Below are positions 51,043 through 60,128 of a stretch of DNA of 64,000 nt, in pieces (within the stretch, counting starts at the first letter, position 1; each line of letters starts with the position of its first letter). Location of the stretch: contig NZ_JARUND010000001.1 in assembly GCF_036898825.1 (NCBI RefSeq), positions 1,116,001-1,180,000 of the forward strand, written 5' to 3'. The stretch comes from Streptomyces sp. B21-083. Its GTDB lineage: Bacteria > Actinomycetota > Actinomycetes > Streptomycetales > Streptomycetaceae. The notes under the pieces were generated by a model. That model was not told the origin of the DNA and did no database searches. It saw only the letters and a list, made by a program, of their open reading frames with translations. The translations under genes and the position numbers were made by a program.

Positions 51043-53588
51043 ATGCGCGCCCAGGAAATCACCTTCCTCAAGCTCGTCCAAGGGGACAAGCAGTTCCAAG
51101 TGCCGCTCTACCAACGCACTTACAGCTGGCGCAGGGAGCAGTTGCAGCGCCTCTGGGAGGACATCGGTGAACTCGTCGACCAGCATCTGGCCGGCGATCC
51201 CACGGCGCCGCATTCCTCGGCTCCGTGGTGCTGGCACCCGGACAGATCCAGGCGGGCGGCGTGCAGAGATGGCTGGTGGTGGACGGACAACAGCGCCTGA
51301 CCACACTGATGTTGGCCTTCGTCGCGCTGCGCGACCACCTGAAGGAGACGGGTGACGCACGAGGCGTGGACCGAGTCCATCGCCAGACCCTGGTCAACGA
51401 GTTCCACGAAGGTCCGGACCACTACCGGCTGCTGCCCACGCAAGCGGACCGGGAGGCATACGTCTCCTGTGTCCAGTCCCGGGCGGAAGCCGGCGGAAGC
51501 GACAACGTAGGGACTGCCTACCGCTTCTTCCGCGGTGCGCTGGCCGAGGGCCACGAGTCGGGTGACGAGCGATGGGCCGCCACGGTCGAGACGGTGCTCA
51601 AGGACCTGCTCTCCATCGTGGAGATCACCGCGGAGCCGGGCGACAACGTGTACCGGATCTTTGAGTCGATCAACAACACGGGTGTCGGGCTCAGCCAGAG
51701 CGACCTTCTGCGCAACCACGTGTTCATGCTGTTGCCCAAGCGAGGCGAGCGGATCTACGAGGAACTGTGGCTGCCAATGCAGCAGAGCCTCGGCCCGAAG
51801 AACCTCGAACTGCTGGTCTGGCTCGACCTGGTCGTACGCGGCCACTACAAGACCAAGCAGAGCGAGATCTACCGCGAGCAGCAGAAGCGGCTCCAGCCGC
51901 TGGCCGGCGACGAGGCCGCGCTGCAGAGCGAGATCGAGCAACTCGCCGGGCGAGCCCAGCGATTCCTTCGGATCATCGAACCCGCGCGTGAGCCGTCCCC
52001 CGCTCTCAGGGCGGTCCTGGAGCGCCTGGCCGCCTGGGGCGGACAGACCCACTACCCGCTCACGCTGCACCTGCTGGACCTTCTCGACGCCGGCGGGACG
52101 ACCCCGGAGGACACGGCCCAGGCACTGGGTTACGTCGAGTCCTACCTCGTACGGCGTCTGATCTGTCAGACGCCGACCACCAACCTGAACCGCATCTTCA
52201 TGGAGGCGCCGAAGGAGCTGGAGACCGACCGGTCAGCCGCCGAGGCCGTGCGGCGGTTCCTGTCGGGCCGGCGCCGACGCTGGCCGAGCGACGAGGAGCT
52301 GCGCGAAGCGGTTCGCGCCAAACCGTTCTACTGGTCGGGCCGCCCGCCACAGCGCAGCTACATCCTGCGTCGCCTGGAGGAGAGCTACCGCGCCTCCGAG
52401 CCCGTGGACTTCGCCAAGGCGTCCCTGAGTGTGGAGCACGTCCTGCCACAACGCCCGGGTCCCGCGTGGTTCGACCTGCTCGCCGAGGAGACGGAGCCGA
52501 ACCAGAGTCCGCAGGAACTGCACGACCTGCTGGTGCACACGCTCGGCAACCTGACGCTGACCGGTGACAACGCCAAGCTCTCCAATCACCCCTTCGAGCG
52601 CAAGCAGCAGATCCTCGACTCGAGTGCCCTGCGCATGAACCTCGAGATCTCCTCGGCACCGCGCTGGGGCAAGGCACAGATCCTGGAACGTGCCGACCGT
52701 CTGGCCGACCGCGCCGTGGAACTGTGGCCCGGCCCGATCGGCGGGATCAAGCCGACCGGTGAGGAATCACCGGGCTGGGCCGAGCTGCGGGCCGCGCTGG
52801 TGGCGATGCCGAGCGGCACCTGGACGACGTACGGCGATGTCGCCGAGCTGATCGGCAGCCACCCGGTACCCGTCGGAGCCTTCCTGGGCGCCAACACAAC
52901 CGTGATCGGCGCCTATCGCGTACTCACGGTGGAAGGCAGGATCTCCCCGTCGTTCCGCTGGGCGGACGGCAGCGACCGGCCGCCGCCGCAGGAACTGCTG
53001 GCCAGCGAGGGCATCCGCTTCGACCCCCTTGGACGGGCCCACCCTTCCCAGCGTCTGTCCGCCGCCGAGCTGGCCACCCTGCTGGGCAGGGACGTGGCGC
53101 AACCCGCCGCACACGACCCGCTCCCCGAGGGGGAGGACGAGGCGGCGGCCGAGCGGTTCCGCGCGCAACTGCGGGAGAACTGGCCCGACGCGTACGCCGG
53201 AGTCGTGACGGCCCTCGACTTCTGGCGCCGCCAGGGCGGCCATGTGACCTACGGCCGGTACGAGGAGACGAGTTGCTTCCCCACACTCGATCTGGGGTCC
53301 AACCGTCGGTATCACTTCATGTGGCCCGTCGGGATCTACCCCGTCAGCGGGACGGTCGAGGTGGTCTTCCAGTACCTCAAGACCCGCAGCCCCTTCGACG
53401 ACACCGAGCAGCGCCGCGAACTCCTGAACCGCCTGAACAAGATCGACGGCATCGACCTGCCAGAGGCGAAGCTGGAGCTGCGCCCCTCCTTCCCCCTGAG
53501 CGTCTTCGCGCGACACGGCGACGAGATCTGCGAGGTGCTGGACTGGTTCGTGGGGGTGGTTGCGCTGGACCTGGCACGGCGGGGCTGA
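51043..53588 (+). pseudogene. GmrSD-like DUF262/DUF1524 nuclease fused to ATL domain, frameshifted
   Basis: The intact product would be about 848 residues. DUF262 start: QFQVPLYQRTYSWRREQLQRLWEDI, then WLVVDGQQRLTTLMLAFV. Between them the frame breaks at 51211-51216 (gccgcattcctcggc): one T missing would restore APHFLGSVVLAP. The second part then runs intact from 51213 to 53588: DUF1524 HNH (LSVEHVLPQRPG ... LGNLTLTGDNAKLSNHPF, about 395-450), then a 6-O-alkylguanine-transferase-like domain (MPSGTWTTYGDVAELIGSHPVPVGAFLGANTTV, about 520-600) whose PCHR Cys is replaced (IGAYRV), and a C-terminal DUF. GmrSD-type enzymes cut modified phage DNA. A sequencing error would equally explain the break. 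ATG follows AAAGGGACGCAC. Confidence 0.8.
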
Positions 53589-53742
53589 AGGTGTGTCGCG
53601 TTCTGTGCCCTAGCGACTGGCTGTCGCAGAACGACGGCCAGCGAGGCACCCAAGCCATGCTCATGCCGACTGAATTCGCCGCTGGAGTGGCGGGCGAGCT
53701 GCTCCCTCTCCACAGACACCGAGGAAAGCTCTACGGGTGTTT

Positions 53743-54402
53743 CTACGGCTTCGTATCCGGCGATTCCTCGTCGTCCGGTTCGAGATTCCAGACTGCCACG
53801 CTCACCTTGTGTGCCAGCTCTTCGACATCCTGGGCGGCCCGGATGACTCGTGCGGTGTCGTCGGCGGCGGTCCACAGCACCACGTCGGCGCCGGTTTCCT
53901 CGTCGCGCCAGGCATAGCGGAGTGCGGCGATCACTTCGGGGGTGTCGTCCTGCCGGAGATAGCGGAATGTCCGCAGGCCCTCACCGAGATGTTCCGTGTG
54001 GAAGGCCTCGACGACCGGGGGCTCGACAGCGTCGGGGTCCTCCGCTCCGACAAGGAAGCGCAGCGTCTCCTCGCGGTCGCCTTGTGCGGGCTTGACCATG
54101 CTGAAGACCTGGAGAGGCATGCTCGTCGGTTCCCACATGCGCAGCAGTACCCGCGTGTCGAAGGGCTCCGGCGCGAAGGCTTCCGCGAAGCGCCGCAACA
54201 CGCCCGCGAGGAAGGGGATACCTGACTCGCCTGGATCCTGTCCGTACGACCGCCAGAGCAGCGCGGCGCACGAACGCGTCCAGGCGTCGATGTCCTGCCA
54301 CTCCTCGGTGTCCCAGCGCGGAGGAAGCTCCAGCCATCGGCTCGGGTCGTAGTCGATGTCGAGGCTGAACTCGTGCTCCAGCTCGACCAGGGGCTCAGTC
54401 AT
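53743..54402 (-). CDS. protein of unknown function in the type VII cassette
   Basis: A 219-residue acidic soluble protein (WLELPPRWDTEEWQDIDAWTRSCAALLWRSYGQDP, LLRMWEPTSMPLQVFSMVKPAQGDREETL, RYAWRDEETGADVVLWTAADDTARVIRAAQDVEELAH). No signal peptide or TM segment. I do not recognise a family. It overlaps the upstream gene by ATGA (ATG 54402 after GGAGCTGGAC), so it is co-translated with it. Last gene of the cassette that starts with a lipoprotein and WXG100 protein. Length and charge fit an accessory or immunity-like protein, but this is a guess. Confidence 0.75.
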   Translation of the reverse strand: MTEPLVELEHEFSLDIDYDPSRWLELPPRWDTEEWQDIDAWTRSCAALLWRSYGQDPGESGIPFLAGVLRRFAEAFAPEPFDTRVLLRMWEPTSMPLQVFSMVKPAQGDREETLRFLVGAEDPDAVEPPVVEAFHTEHLGEGLRTFRYLRQDDTPEVIAALRYAWRDEETGADVVLWTAADDTARVIRAAQDVEELAHKVSVAVWNLEPDDEESPDTKP

Positions 54403-55076
54403 GTCCAGCTCCACCGGAAGGTCGTCATCAGGGCGTCGAACCACTCGACCATCGCATCAGCCAGGTCGTCTCGGGGGTTCCCGGCGCCGATCGTGGAGAA
54501 AGCGGCCACGAGCCACTGGCTGGGGTCACCGGGTACCGCCACGAGGTACTCCACCCTGCGGCTGGCAAGCTCCGCACCGCGCTCCGGGGCCGCAGGCACG
54601 ACGCGCTCTCGGCGAACCGTCAGGGCTCCGTCGACCTCGCCGCTGCTCAGGTCCATCTCCGAGGCACTCGCCGTACCGTCAGCGGAGAGCAGTTGCACGG
54701 CGATCTCCGCAGGGTCGGACACTTCACTCGAGGCTCCGTCAGGCCCGGAGCGCGCCGGAAGACGCGCGTTGGAGACGGTGAACGACGCCCCGAGGTTCAC
54801 CTCCCCCGCCAGCTTCACCGGCAGATACATCTCCAGCGCCTTGGCCCTGCGAGCCTCGGCAACGGCTGCCCGCAGTCTGCGCTCCAACTCCAGCCGGAGA
54901 GGCGTCAGTTTGTCGCGCGGCACGTCCGCCGGCACCCGTGCAAAGGCGGAGGCGACGAGGGAACGTACGGCGTCCTCCGCATCTCCCTGCCGGAGTGGGA
55001 TCTGCACCCAGTCCTCGGGCAGAAAAAACCCGTAGCCAGCAGGCGGCGAGGCCAGTTCGGTCACAGGATCAGCCAT
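54399..55076 (-). CDS. protein of unknown function in the type VII cassette
   Basis: A 225-residue soluble protein. AGYGFFLPEDWVQIPLRQGDAEDAVRSLVASAFARVPADVPRDKLTPLRLELERRLRAAVAEARRAKALEMYLPVKLAGEVNLGASFTVSNARL and RRVEYLVAVPGDPSQWLVAAFSTIGAGNPRDDLADAMVEWFDALMTTFRWSW resemble actinobacterial ESX/type VII accessory proteins of the LpqN/EspG-like 'FxLP..W' kind, but I cannot name it. No signal peptide. Start ATG 55076 overlaps the upstream membrane-protein stop (ATGGCTGA). It may assist export or folding of the effector-like protein two genes upstream. Confidence 0.75.
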   Translation of the reverse strand: MADPVTELASPPAGYGFFLPEDWVQIPLRQGDAEDAVRSLVASAFARVPADVPRDKLTPLRLELERRLRAAVAEARRAKALEMYLPVKLAGEVNLGASFTVSNARLPARSGPDGASSEVSDPAEIAVQLLSADGTASASEMDLSSGEVDGALTVRRERVVPAAPERGAELASRRVEYLVAVPGDPSQWLVAAFSTIGAGNPRDDLADAMVEWFDALMTTFRWSWT

Positions 55077-55644
55077 GACTGCGGGTCCGCCTGTTCGTGT
55101 ACCAGATGCCCGCGTGCACCGCAGCGCTGATCGCAACCCCAGGCCACAGCTGCCAGTATCCGCCGAGCGCGGCTCCCAGGAGAGCCATGAGGAAGTAGAG
55201 ACCGCTGATGACCCGCAGGTCGAATTCCAGGGTGTCGCTCCTCCTCCTGGTCTCCGGGCCCCAGAACCGGATCAGCACCAGCAGAGGGCTGAGCGCGGCG
55301 ATGTCCAACGCCCATGTGGGCATGGGTAGTTCCAGTCCCCACGTCTTGTGGTTCTGCATCGCGACGATAAACCACAGCAGCATGACGAGGGCGATGGCGA
55401 GCAGCACATAGCGCACCAGGGCTGCCCGCTTGAGGAACCTCTCGTCTCCTGGGCCGGACGCATGTGTTCCGGAGTCGGCGCCATCGGTCCCGGGATGCTC
55501 TTCCGCTCCACGGGGAGGCCGCACAGACCCGTGAAGGTCTTGATCCGCTGCGGCATGCACGCGCTCTTGAACCTGGCGCGCCTGCCGGGTACGAGCGCTC
55601 TCCGTGAGGCCGCTTCTCCGCTTCTCCGGCTTGGGCCTCACCAT
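55069..55644 (-). CDS. integral membrane protein of the type VII cassette
   Basis: A 191-residue protein. A basic, disordered N-terminal half (RPKPEKRRSGLTESARTRQARQ ... GTHASGPGDERF) is followed by four hydrophobic segments: ALVRYVLLAIALVMLLWFIVAM, ALDIAALSPLLVLIRFWG, VISGLYFLMALLGAALGGYW and GVAISAAVHAGIWY. ATG at 55644 lies within the end of the upstream gene (overlap CAATGGTGA). No family recognised. Given coupling to the WXG100 genes, it may anchor or translocate the effector, or confer immunity in the membrane. Confidence 0.75.
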   Translation of the reverse strand: MVRPKPEKRRSGLTESARTRQARQVQERVHAAADQDLHGSVRPPRGAEEHPGTDGADSGTHASGPGDERFLKRAALVRYVLLAIALVMLLWFIVAMQNHKTWGLELPMPTWALDIAALSPLLVLIRFWGPETRRRSDTLEFDLRVISGLYFLMALLGAALGGYWQLWPGVAISAAVHAGIWYTNRRTRSHG

Positions 55645-56933
55645 TGCGACCCGAACCCGACTGCTGGCGCTGTCATGTCTCCCTTGGCATTCACGTAGGT
55701 AGGAGACCACGCGTCTCCGGCCCGTCCACCAAGGTCAAGCACCGTACTCGTCCCCCAGTAGGCTTGGGATACGCCCTTCTGGCGGGCTGCCTCCGAGGCG
55801 ACCTCGCTCAGTCGCTGACTGTCCGGATACCTGCCGCTCATTCGCTCGACGTCCTTCACCTGCTCCGCCATGCGCTTGTCCCCGAGGGCCCTGTAGGTCT
55901 CCTTCCGCGTCGCCACCGGCATGGCCTCGTCCCGGGTCTTCACACCCGCAGCTCGACCCTGCTGGTTGTCCGCGGTTCTGCGGAGTCGGCCCAGGCGCCC
56001 ACTGCCACCCCGTCCGCCGGCGGCACGGTTCATTCTGGCCACTCGCTTCGCCTGCTGCTCCGCGAGGCCCTTCGAGATGCCTCGCCCTTCCTTCTGTAGC
56101 GCCTTGACCGCCTTGGCCGCCTTGACGCCGTTCTTGGCCATCTTGAACGCTGCGATGTCGGTGACCACATCGAACCAGGAGCCGTTGCCGGTCAGGGCCA
56201 TGATGAGGTGGATGCCGAAGACGATGGCAGTGAGGATTCCGGCCAGCACGCCGAGAGCGGGGAAGAAAATCGCGGCGAAGGTGAGCAGGGTGGTGATGTT
56301 GCTCAGGACCTCGGCCAGTGTCCCCAACCAGTCAGCGTCGCCCACCCACGCCTTGAAGTCGTTCCACCAGCTGTCCTCCATGTCGTCGTCGATCGACGAC
56401 CGGATCTTGCCGGCGTAGTGGTCCGCGCGCTCACCGTAGAAGGTGACAGTCGACTGCAGCTTCGTACGGGCGGCCTCAAGGTCTTCCCTGGCCCGCTTCA
56501 CGGCGGGATCCTCGTCCGGCTTGTCCTTGCCTGCGTCCTTGCCGGTGTCCTTGTCCGAGCCCTTGCTGGCACTGTCCGGCTTGTGCTGGTCGATGATCCG
56601 CTGGGCGTCCTTGGCATCGTCGAGGGCATGGCCCGCCCTCTTCTGGGCGTCCTCCATGTCGTCTGCCCAGCCGCCCAGGTGCCCCTTCACCTTGCGGTAG
56701 CGGTCCTCGGCAAGGTCCAGCCTCCGGCCGAGCCCGCGCGCGTTGTCGCCCAGCTTGTCGGCATACTCGCCCTTCAGACCGTCGCACTCGGCGATCGCCT
56801 GCATAGCAGCAGCCTGCGTACGCAGCTTCTCGGCGATCCTCTTCATGTGCGTGACCTCGCGCCGGATCCCATCCGGATCCCCCGGAACCGGGTCGGTCTC
56901 CGCGAGCGGCGCCCAGTCAGCCGGCCGAGCCAT
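55638..56933 (-). CDS. putative type VII secreted protein with WXG-like N-terminal domain
   Basis: A 431-residue protein. Residues 1-120 form the helical T7SS-signal domain seen in Streptomyces polymorphic toxins (WAPLAETDPVPGDPDGIRREVTHMKRIAEKLRTQAAAMQAIAECDGLKGEYADKL ... RYRKVKGHLGGWADDMEDAQKRAG). A charged linker (DSASKGSDKDTGKDAGKDKPDEDP) and a second helical region follow. A hydrophobic pair (TLAEVLSNITTLLTFAAIFFPALGVLAGILTAIVFGIHLIMAL, about 210-252) is next, then a short C-terminal region (KDVERMSGRYPDSQRLSEVASEAARQKG). No known nuclease or peptidase motif in the tail. ATG follows AGGGGGAACATCC. The preceding gene encodes its probable WXG100 partner. Confidence 0.8.
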   Translation of the reverse strand: MARPADWAPLAETDPVPGDPDGIRREVTHMKRIAEKLRTQAAAMQAIAECDGLKGEYADKLGDNARGLGRRLDLAEDRYRKVKGHLGGWADDMEDAQKRAGHALDDAKDAQRIIDQHKPDSASKGSDKDTGKDAGKDKPDEDPAVKRAREDLEAARTKLQSTVTFYGERADHYAGKIRSSIDDDMEDSWWNDFKAWVGDADWLGTLAEVLSNITTLLTFAAIFFPALGVLAGILTAIVFGIHLIMALTGNGSWFDVVTDIAAFKMAKNGVKAAKAVKALQKEGRGISKGLAEQQAKRVARMNRAAGGRGGSGRLGRLRRTADNQQGRAAGVKTRDEAMPVATRKETYRALGDKRMAEQVKDVERMSGRYPDSQRLSEVASEAARQKGVSQAYWGTSTVLDLGGRAGDAWSPTYVNAKGDMTAPAVGFGSQW

Positions 56934-56980
56934 GGATGTTCCCCCTGCGAAGAGCCGTCAGTTCGTCTGCACCCACGGCG

Positions 56981-57277
56981 CTACTTCTTCCCCTTGTTGG
57001 CCTTGGCCAGTTGGTCGTCGAGTCCCTTGAAGGCGTCGCTGGTTGTCTTGACCTGCTTCCCGACCTCCTCGATCTCCTCGACCAGCCGCCCCCGGTTCTT
57101 GTCCCAGTTGTCCACGAAGTCGCCCATGGCAGCCTGGACACGGCTATCGCCGAGCAGCGACTCGATGTCCTGCTTCCAGTCCTCCAGGCCCTTGAACTCG
57201 CGGCGGATCTGGGCGAGTTGCTTGGCACTCGTCGACAGCAGGTCGTAGTCGACCTGGAGATCGGATCCCTTCGACAT
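56981..57277 (-). CDS. WXG100 family protein
   Basis: A 98-residue helical-hairpin protein: DLQVDYDLLSTSAKQLAQIRREFKGLEDWKQDIESLLGDSRVQAAMGDFVDNWDKNRGRLVEEIEEVGKQVKTTSDAFKGLDDQLAKANKGKK. The turn carries two Trp (EDW and DNW) rather than a textbook WxG, but size and heptad pattern fit the ESAT-6-like/WXG100 superfamily. These form dimers that guide partners through type VII (ESX) secretion. ATG follows GAGGAACGAGC. It is 47 bases upstream of the effector-like gene and directly downstream of a lipoprotein gene. Confidence 0.85.
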   Translation of the reverse strand: MSKGSDLQVDYDLLSTSAKQLAQIRREFKGLEDWKQDIESLLGDSRVQAAMGDFVDNWDKNRGRLVEEIEEVGKQVKTTSDAFKGLDDQLAKANKGKK

Positions 57278-57307
57278 GCTCGTTCCTCGCCCCTCGTGGT
57301 TCGCCCG

Positions 57308-57559
57308 TCAGCGGTTGACGGACTGGATCTCCTGAACGGCCATATCCCGGGTTGCCTCGAAGGCGCCGTCCGGCAGGTCACCTTGCGCGCCGCCGGAGCC
57401 CTCCCAGGAGATCGCCCAGGTGACCAACGCCTTCAACTCGTACGGCCAGCCGATGTTGTCCGAGGACGCGTCGTCGCCCCCTCCGGAGCCGCATGCGGTC
57501 AGCAGCAGGGCCGCGGATGCGGTGAGCACGGCTGTCACGAGCCGGGCGGGGCGGTTCAC
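57308..57559 (-). CDS. small lipoprotein
   Basis: An 83-residue exported protein. Signal peptide NRPARLVTAVLTASAALLLTAC ends at a lipobox (LTAC, Cys about 23). The mature part is short: GSGGGDDASSDNIGWPYELKALVTWAISWEGSGGAQGDLPDGAFEATRDMAVQEIQSVNR. GTG start with AGGAG at good distance. First gene of the minus-strand type VII cassette, suggesting a surface-tethered partner of the secreted complex. No family recognised. Confidence 0.85.
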   Translation of the reverse strand: MNRPARLVTAVLTASAALLLTACGSGGGDDASSDNIGWPYELKALVTWAISWEGSGGAQGDLPDGAFEATRDMAVQEIQSVNR

Positions 57560-57750
57560 TTTGGACTCCTGGTGAGGTGGGGTAACTCCAGCGAACCAAC
57601 GCTATCTGTGGGGCACGTGATGACACCAGTGGGGTTTCCGTCAAGCGGGGAGGGCTCTATGTGTAGTTCGTTCTACGATACGTGACATTGTCCGGCACCC
57701 TATGTAATCACCAGTCACGGTTCCGGCGATCATGAAGTCCTGGGCAGGAA

Positions 57751-58139
57751 GTGGTCAGCCCTCCAACGCGAGTCGCTCGTTTGCCATCGCGCACTTCAGC
57801 GCCGAGGCACGCTCTGTACACCGTGATCGAGGTTCTGCGTTCACGGGCACACCAGGGCGCGGCGCCCATTCCGTACGGTGATCTGACCAGCGAACTGGCA
57901 AGGCTCGGTCATCACGTCCCGCCCACGAGAACCCCGTGCCCTACCTGTTGGAGGACGTCTCGGTCCGGGAAAGCCCGGACGGATCGCTGCCCCTATTGTC
58001 GGCCCTCGTGGTGTTGATGGACAGCGGCTGGCCCTCCAACGGCTCCTTCAAGTCGGCCCGGCGCACACCGTACAAGCGGCCCTACGTCAGCCGTAAGCTG
58101 TTGCTGCATAGCAAGGCGAGACGGGGAGCCGATGATTGA
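57751..58139 (+). pseudogene. small gene split by a frameshift
   Basis: Frame one reads RHALYTVIEVLRSRAHQGAAPIPYGDLTSELARLGHHVP. At about 57919-57925 the text continues in another frame as HENPVPYLLEDVSVRESPDGSLPLLSALVVLMDSGWPSNGSF. Both halves have gene-like codon use. The combined sequence resembles small actinobacterial proteins of the 'YxxLxxxLG ... LLxEVSxxE ... PLLSALVV ... GxPGxGF' type. The tail (RRTPYKRPYVSRKLLLHSKARRGADD) is not typical, so the 3' end may also be changed. It overlaps the next gene's start by eight bases. Probably inactive. Confidence 0.6.
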
Positions 58140-59448
58140 CTACCGCAAGACAATCGTTCCGGTGTGGACACTGGCGACCCGTGACGTCCTGGTGCCCGCA
58201 TTTGGCGGAGACGAGCCGATGACGGCTGAGCGCCTGGCTGAACTGCGCGGTGTGCTGGCCTGCCTGGCCAACGCGCCGATCACCACACTTGAGGTACATC
58301 CCCTACCCGACGAGCTCGACCGCAGCCGAGGTATCCCGCTCGATGCCGTGAGTCCCCTGGCACAGCACCTGTCGCAGCTCATCACGCAGTCAGCGCGAAG
58401 TTCCTCTGTGGCGGCTACGGCGACCGCTGCCGGCGAAGGCCTGTATCGCATGGTGGTTCCGGCGAAGGTTGCCGCCCAGTTCGGTCAGGGCATCGTTCGC
58501 CCGATGGCAGCGAAGGGGGTGGGCGGCTGCATCCGCGGCGCGCTCGTGAACTCAAAGGGCCGCATCGCCGCCCATGCGAAGTTCGTGCCGGTCGGTAAAG
58601 CGACAGCAGCAGGCGCAGCTGGCGGAGCCGGTGCGACAGCCGGCGTCGCGGTCGCCGGCAGCGCGACTCTCACCGTGGCCGCGCCACTCGTGCTCATGGC
58701 CGTAGCGGTGGGGGTGAGCGCGAACGCCGACTCCAAGCGCCAGCAGGCCATCGAACACATCACAGAGCTGCTGGAGCAACTGCACGAGCAGAAGCTCGAT
58801 GACGAGCACAGCGAACTCGACGGCTGCCGCGATGCCATCGACAAAGCCACCGCCATTCTGCTCGATCAGGGCAAGCTCGGGTTCTCGCTGGGCCTGGACT
58901 CGGCAGTTCATGCCATCAACACGGCACTGGGCGCCGCTGACCGCCGCCTTGCCCGGTGGCAGAGCGCACTCGACAAGTTGCCCGACGACAAGGCCGTCGA
59001 GATCGACACGCTGACCAAGTCATTCCCCGGCGTCGACGACCACGGCGGCAGGTTCCGCGCCCACCTCGAACTCGCGGCCTTGGCCATTGCGTTGAAGCGA
59101 CGGGTCGTCGTCCTGCAGGCCGTCGAGCATGCCCAGAGCGACCCTGCCAACTTGTTCGAGAACTTCGCCCGCGCACTCAGGTCCGACCAACAGCGCCTCG
59201 ACAAACTGGAGTTGGGCATCGCAGGTGTCCTGGTGCGCCTGTCGGCGCTGGAGCTGGCCCGCCCGAACGGTTTGCGGCCCGTCTTCACGACCGGTGAAGT
59301 CGATCGCCTGATGCGTGTGGCACACCGGATTCACAGGCTCGGTGACGGCGTCATGGTCAACAACCCTGCGACAGACGTGGCGATTGAGATTGCCCGCGAC
59401 AAGGACGGCTCGGTGGTCGTGTTCCCCGCGCTGCCCGCACCGTCATAG
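58132..59448 (+). CDS. unidentified protein with Gly/Ala-rich membrane segment and coiled coil
   Basis: A 438-residue protein I do not recognise. Residues 1-115 are soluble (IDYRKTIVPVWTLATRDVLVPAFGG ... PITTLEVHPLPDELDRSRGIPLDAVSPLAQHLSQLI). A hydrophobic Gly/Ala stretch (AAGAAGGAGATAGVAVAGSATLTVAAPLVLMAVAVGVSA, about 155-200) could insert in a membrane as a hairpin. It is followed by a strong coiled coil (SKRQQAIEHITELLEQLHEQKLDDEHSELDGCRDAIDKA). The C-terminal half is helical and soluble. The arrangement recalls pore- or membrane-sensing proteins in defense loci. ATG follows GGGGAGCCG. Confidence 0.7.
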   Translation: MIDYRKTIVPVWTLATRDVLVPAFGGDEPMTAERLAELRGVLACLANAPITTLEVHPLPDELDRSRGIPLDAVSPLAQHLSQLITQSARSSSVAATATAAGEGLYRMVVPAKVAAQFGQGIVRPMAAKGVGGCIRGALVNSKGRIAAHAKFVPVGKATAAGAAGGAGATAGVAVAGSATLTVAAPLVLMAVAVGVSANADSKRQQAIEHITELLEQLHEQKLDDEHSELDGCRDAIDKATAILLDQGKLGFSLGLDSAVHAINTALGAADRRLARWQSALDKLPDDKAVEIDTLTKSFPGVDDHGGRFRAHLELAALAIALKRRVVVLQAVEHAQSDPANLFENFARALRSDQQRLDKLELGIAGVLVRLSALELARPNGLRPVFTTGEVDRLMRVAHRIHRLGDGVMVNNPATDVAIEIARDKDGSVVVFPALPAPS

Positions 59449-59697
59449 GCGCGCTCGCACTCGCTTGGCGAGTAGTGCGGGGTTGCCCGAGATTTCGAAC
59501 GCGGTGATTGATGGCTCACCTCGCATTGTTCAGCAACGTGGCCGACGGCGGGACGGTTGCATGTGAGCCACCGGCCGGAAGCCTGAAATCCGGCGCCCAC
59601 CCAATGGGACGATCGGGCCACCTGTGTGCCTACACACGCTTCACAACGACCAATTGGCCGCCAGCCAAAGCTGGCGGCCATTCACGAAAGATCTAGG

Positions 59698-59988
59698 CTA
59701 GTCGCCGACGAAGTACAGGTACCCCGACCGACGGATGGCCCGCCGTGCCGCGTCGAGCACGCAGTGGATCGCCGGTGTCACCTCGTCCGGTGACAAGCTC
59801 TCCAACTCCTCGACGAATCGGTGGAGCTGGTAGGAGTTGAACATCGTGTCACCGAACTGCATGACCCCGCGTCGGAGACTGGTCTTCGGAGCCGTCCGGC
59901 ACATTTGCCCGAAGGAATCCTCGGCATCGTCACCGATGACGTCGACCTGATCCCGCCGGACGTCCCGCACGTAAATATCGAGACCCAT
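59698..59988 (-). CDS. small conserved-looking protein of unknown function
   Basis: A 96-residue acidic protein beginning GLDIYVRDVRRDQVDVIGDDAEDSFGQMCRTAPKTSLRRGVMQFGDTMFNSYQLHRFVEELESL and ending RRSGYLYFVGD. The MGLDIYV opening and final YLYFVGD recall small actinobacterial proteins found beside phage or mobile genes, but I cannot name a family. Start ATG 59988 is preceded by GAGGATC. No signal peptide or TM. Stands alone, convergent with the membrane/coiled-coil gene; the 250-base gap between them shows no feature. Confidence 0.65.
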   Translation of the reverse strand: MGLDIYVRDVRRDQVDVIGDDAEDSFGQMCRTAPKTSLRRGVMQFGDTMFNSYQLHRFVEELESLSPDEVTPAIHCVLDAARRAIRRSGYLYFVGD

Positions 59989-60128
59989 GACCGTTGATCC
60001 TCTTCGCATTCCGTGATTTCACTCAAGGGATGGGGAACATGGTGATCACATCGCCCCACTTGCTGCACACCAGCATAATTCTGCTGGTCATCTTCGCGCC
60101 CTGTCCTCGGAGAGGGCCATGGCCGAGG

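Noticed and set aside
60068..60088. ACCAGCA-taattc-TGCTGGT palindrome as the MerR operator
   Set aside because: The dyad inside the 19-bp spacer at 60133-60151 is a far better MerR site. The small palindrome may be incidental.
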